Source of the DNA: CAMLIZ01 sp040758375
Lineage (GTDB): Bacteria; Pseudomonadota; Gammaproteobacteria; Burkholderiales; Burkholderiaceae_C
Length of the DNA: 14,182 bases
NCBI GenBank assembly: GCA_040758375.1
Contig: JBFLWE010000112.1
Coordinates: 1-14,182, forward strand
Reading direction: 5' to 3'
Part shown: positions 14,056-14,182 of the stretch, piece by piece
Position numbering within the stretch: position 1 is the stretch's first letter
Layout of the letters: every line of letters begins with the position of its first letter
Notes under the pieces: model-generated
The model's database searches: none
What the model was told of the DNA's origin: nothing
Seen by the model: the letters and a program-made list of their open reading frames with translations, nothing else
Made by a program: the position numbers and the translations under genes

Positions 14056-14182
14056 TGAACCGCTCCGGGTTTTGAGGAGGCTCCAACCTTTGAGAGGATG
14101 GAGCCATGAAGAAGTCAGTCAGGTTTTCGCCAGAGGTCCAGGAACGGGCCGTACGGATGGTCGTGGAGGCGCAGGGCCAGCA
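14056..14182 (+). mobile_element. Left end of an IS3-family element, cut by the window edge
   Basis: The sequence from 14056 begins TGAACCGCTCCGGG and continues to GGAGGCTCC, a tip I recall from IS3-family elements of proteobacteria. A transposase orfA starts 50 bp in. The exact boundary is inferred from this tip and from the loss of host-like coding at the same point. The right end and target duplication are outside the window. Confidence 0.65.
14106..14182 (+). CDS. IS3-family transposase OrfA, N-terminal part
   Basis: The ATG at 14106 opens MKKSVRFSPEVQERAVRMVV and continues EAQGQ to the window edge. This is the characteristic start of the helix-turn-helix DNA-binding OrfA of IS3-family elements, in which OrfAB is made by -1 frameshifting. 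Purine-rich GAGAGG (14092-14097) and GGAG (14100-14103) precede it. Only 25 codons are visible. The reading direction is the same as the interrupted ATPase gene. Confidence 0.8.
   Translation, partial: MKKSVRFSPEVQERAVRMVVEAQGQ

Noticed and set aside
1..14182. CRISPR array, tRNA or rRNA genes
   Set aside because: No regularly spaced repeat series and no tRNA cloverleaf or rRNA sequence was seen on either strand by eye.

Overview
The window is high-GC DNA with strongly G/C-biased third codon positions. Its genes are of the kind found in accessory regions of Proteobacteria, most plausibly a Burkholderiales-type betaproteobacterium. That placement is an inference from composition and gene flavour; no rRNA or core gene anchors it. 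The content (antirestriction-type helicase/methylase, a probable defence operon, two insertion sequences) points to an integrated mobile element or defence island.

Layout. (1) Positions 1-807, minus strand: the first 21 codons of an unidentified gene running off the left edge, and upstream of it a 223-aa protein resembling the DUF6988 group. (2) 808-1184: a divergent intergenic region that ends in two tandem hairpins; the second locks up the ribosome binding site of the next gene. (3) 1185-6152, plus: a 1655-aa fusion of an N6-adenine-type methyltransferase with a superfamily 2 helicase, like the DarB-type proteins of phages, plasmids and ICEs. (4) 6153-6534: a spacer with a terminator-like hairpin and a repeated sequence pair, probably carrying the promoter of the next operon. 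(5) 6535-10116 and 10113 onward, plus: a translationally coupled pair. The first gene joins a Swt1-like HEPN domain (RX4H motif), a small beta domain and a RapA/SNF2-type helicase. The second begins with a sacsin-like Hsp90-fold ATPase domain. (6) 11801-13924: a complete IS21-family element (istA, istB, multiple terminal repeats, 6-bp target duplication CATTGG) inserted in the ATPase gene. (7) 13931-14055: the continuation of the ATPase gene in the same frame. It is cut again at about 14056 by the left end of an IS3-family element whose orfA starts at 14106 and leaves the window.

Interpretation. The HEPN-helicase plus sacsin-like ATPase pair is the best candidate for an under-described system. 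A nucleic-acid-translocating motor carries a probable RNase domain and is co-translated with a GHKL ATPase, which suggests a phage- or plasmid-sensing toxin-type defence module. In this genome the ATPase subunit has been hit twice by transposons, while the helicase reading frame stays open. The module may therefore be decaying, or the truncated ATPase (catalytic domain intact, tail supplied by IS sequence) may still be made. The helicase/methyltransferase upstream appears to be a separate transcription unit.
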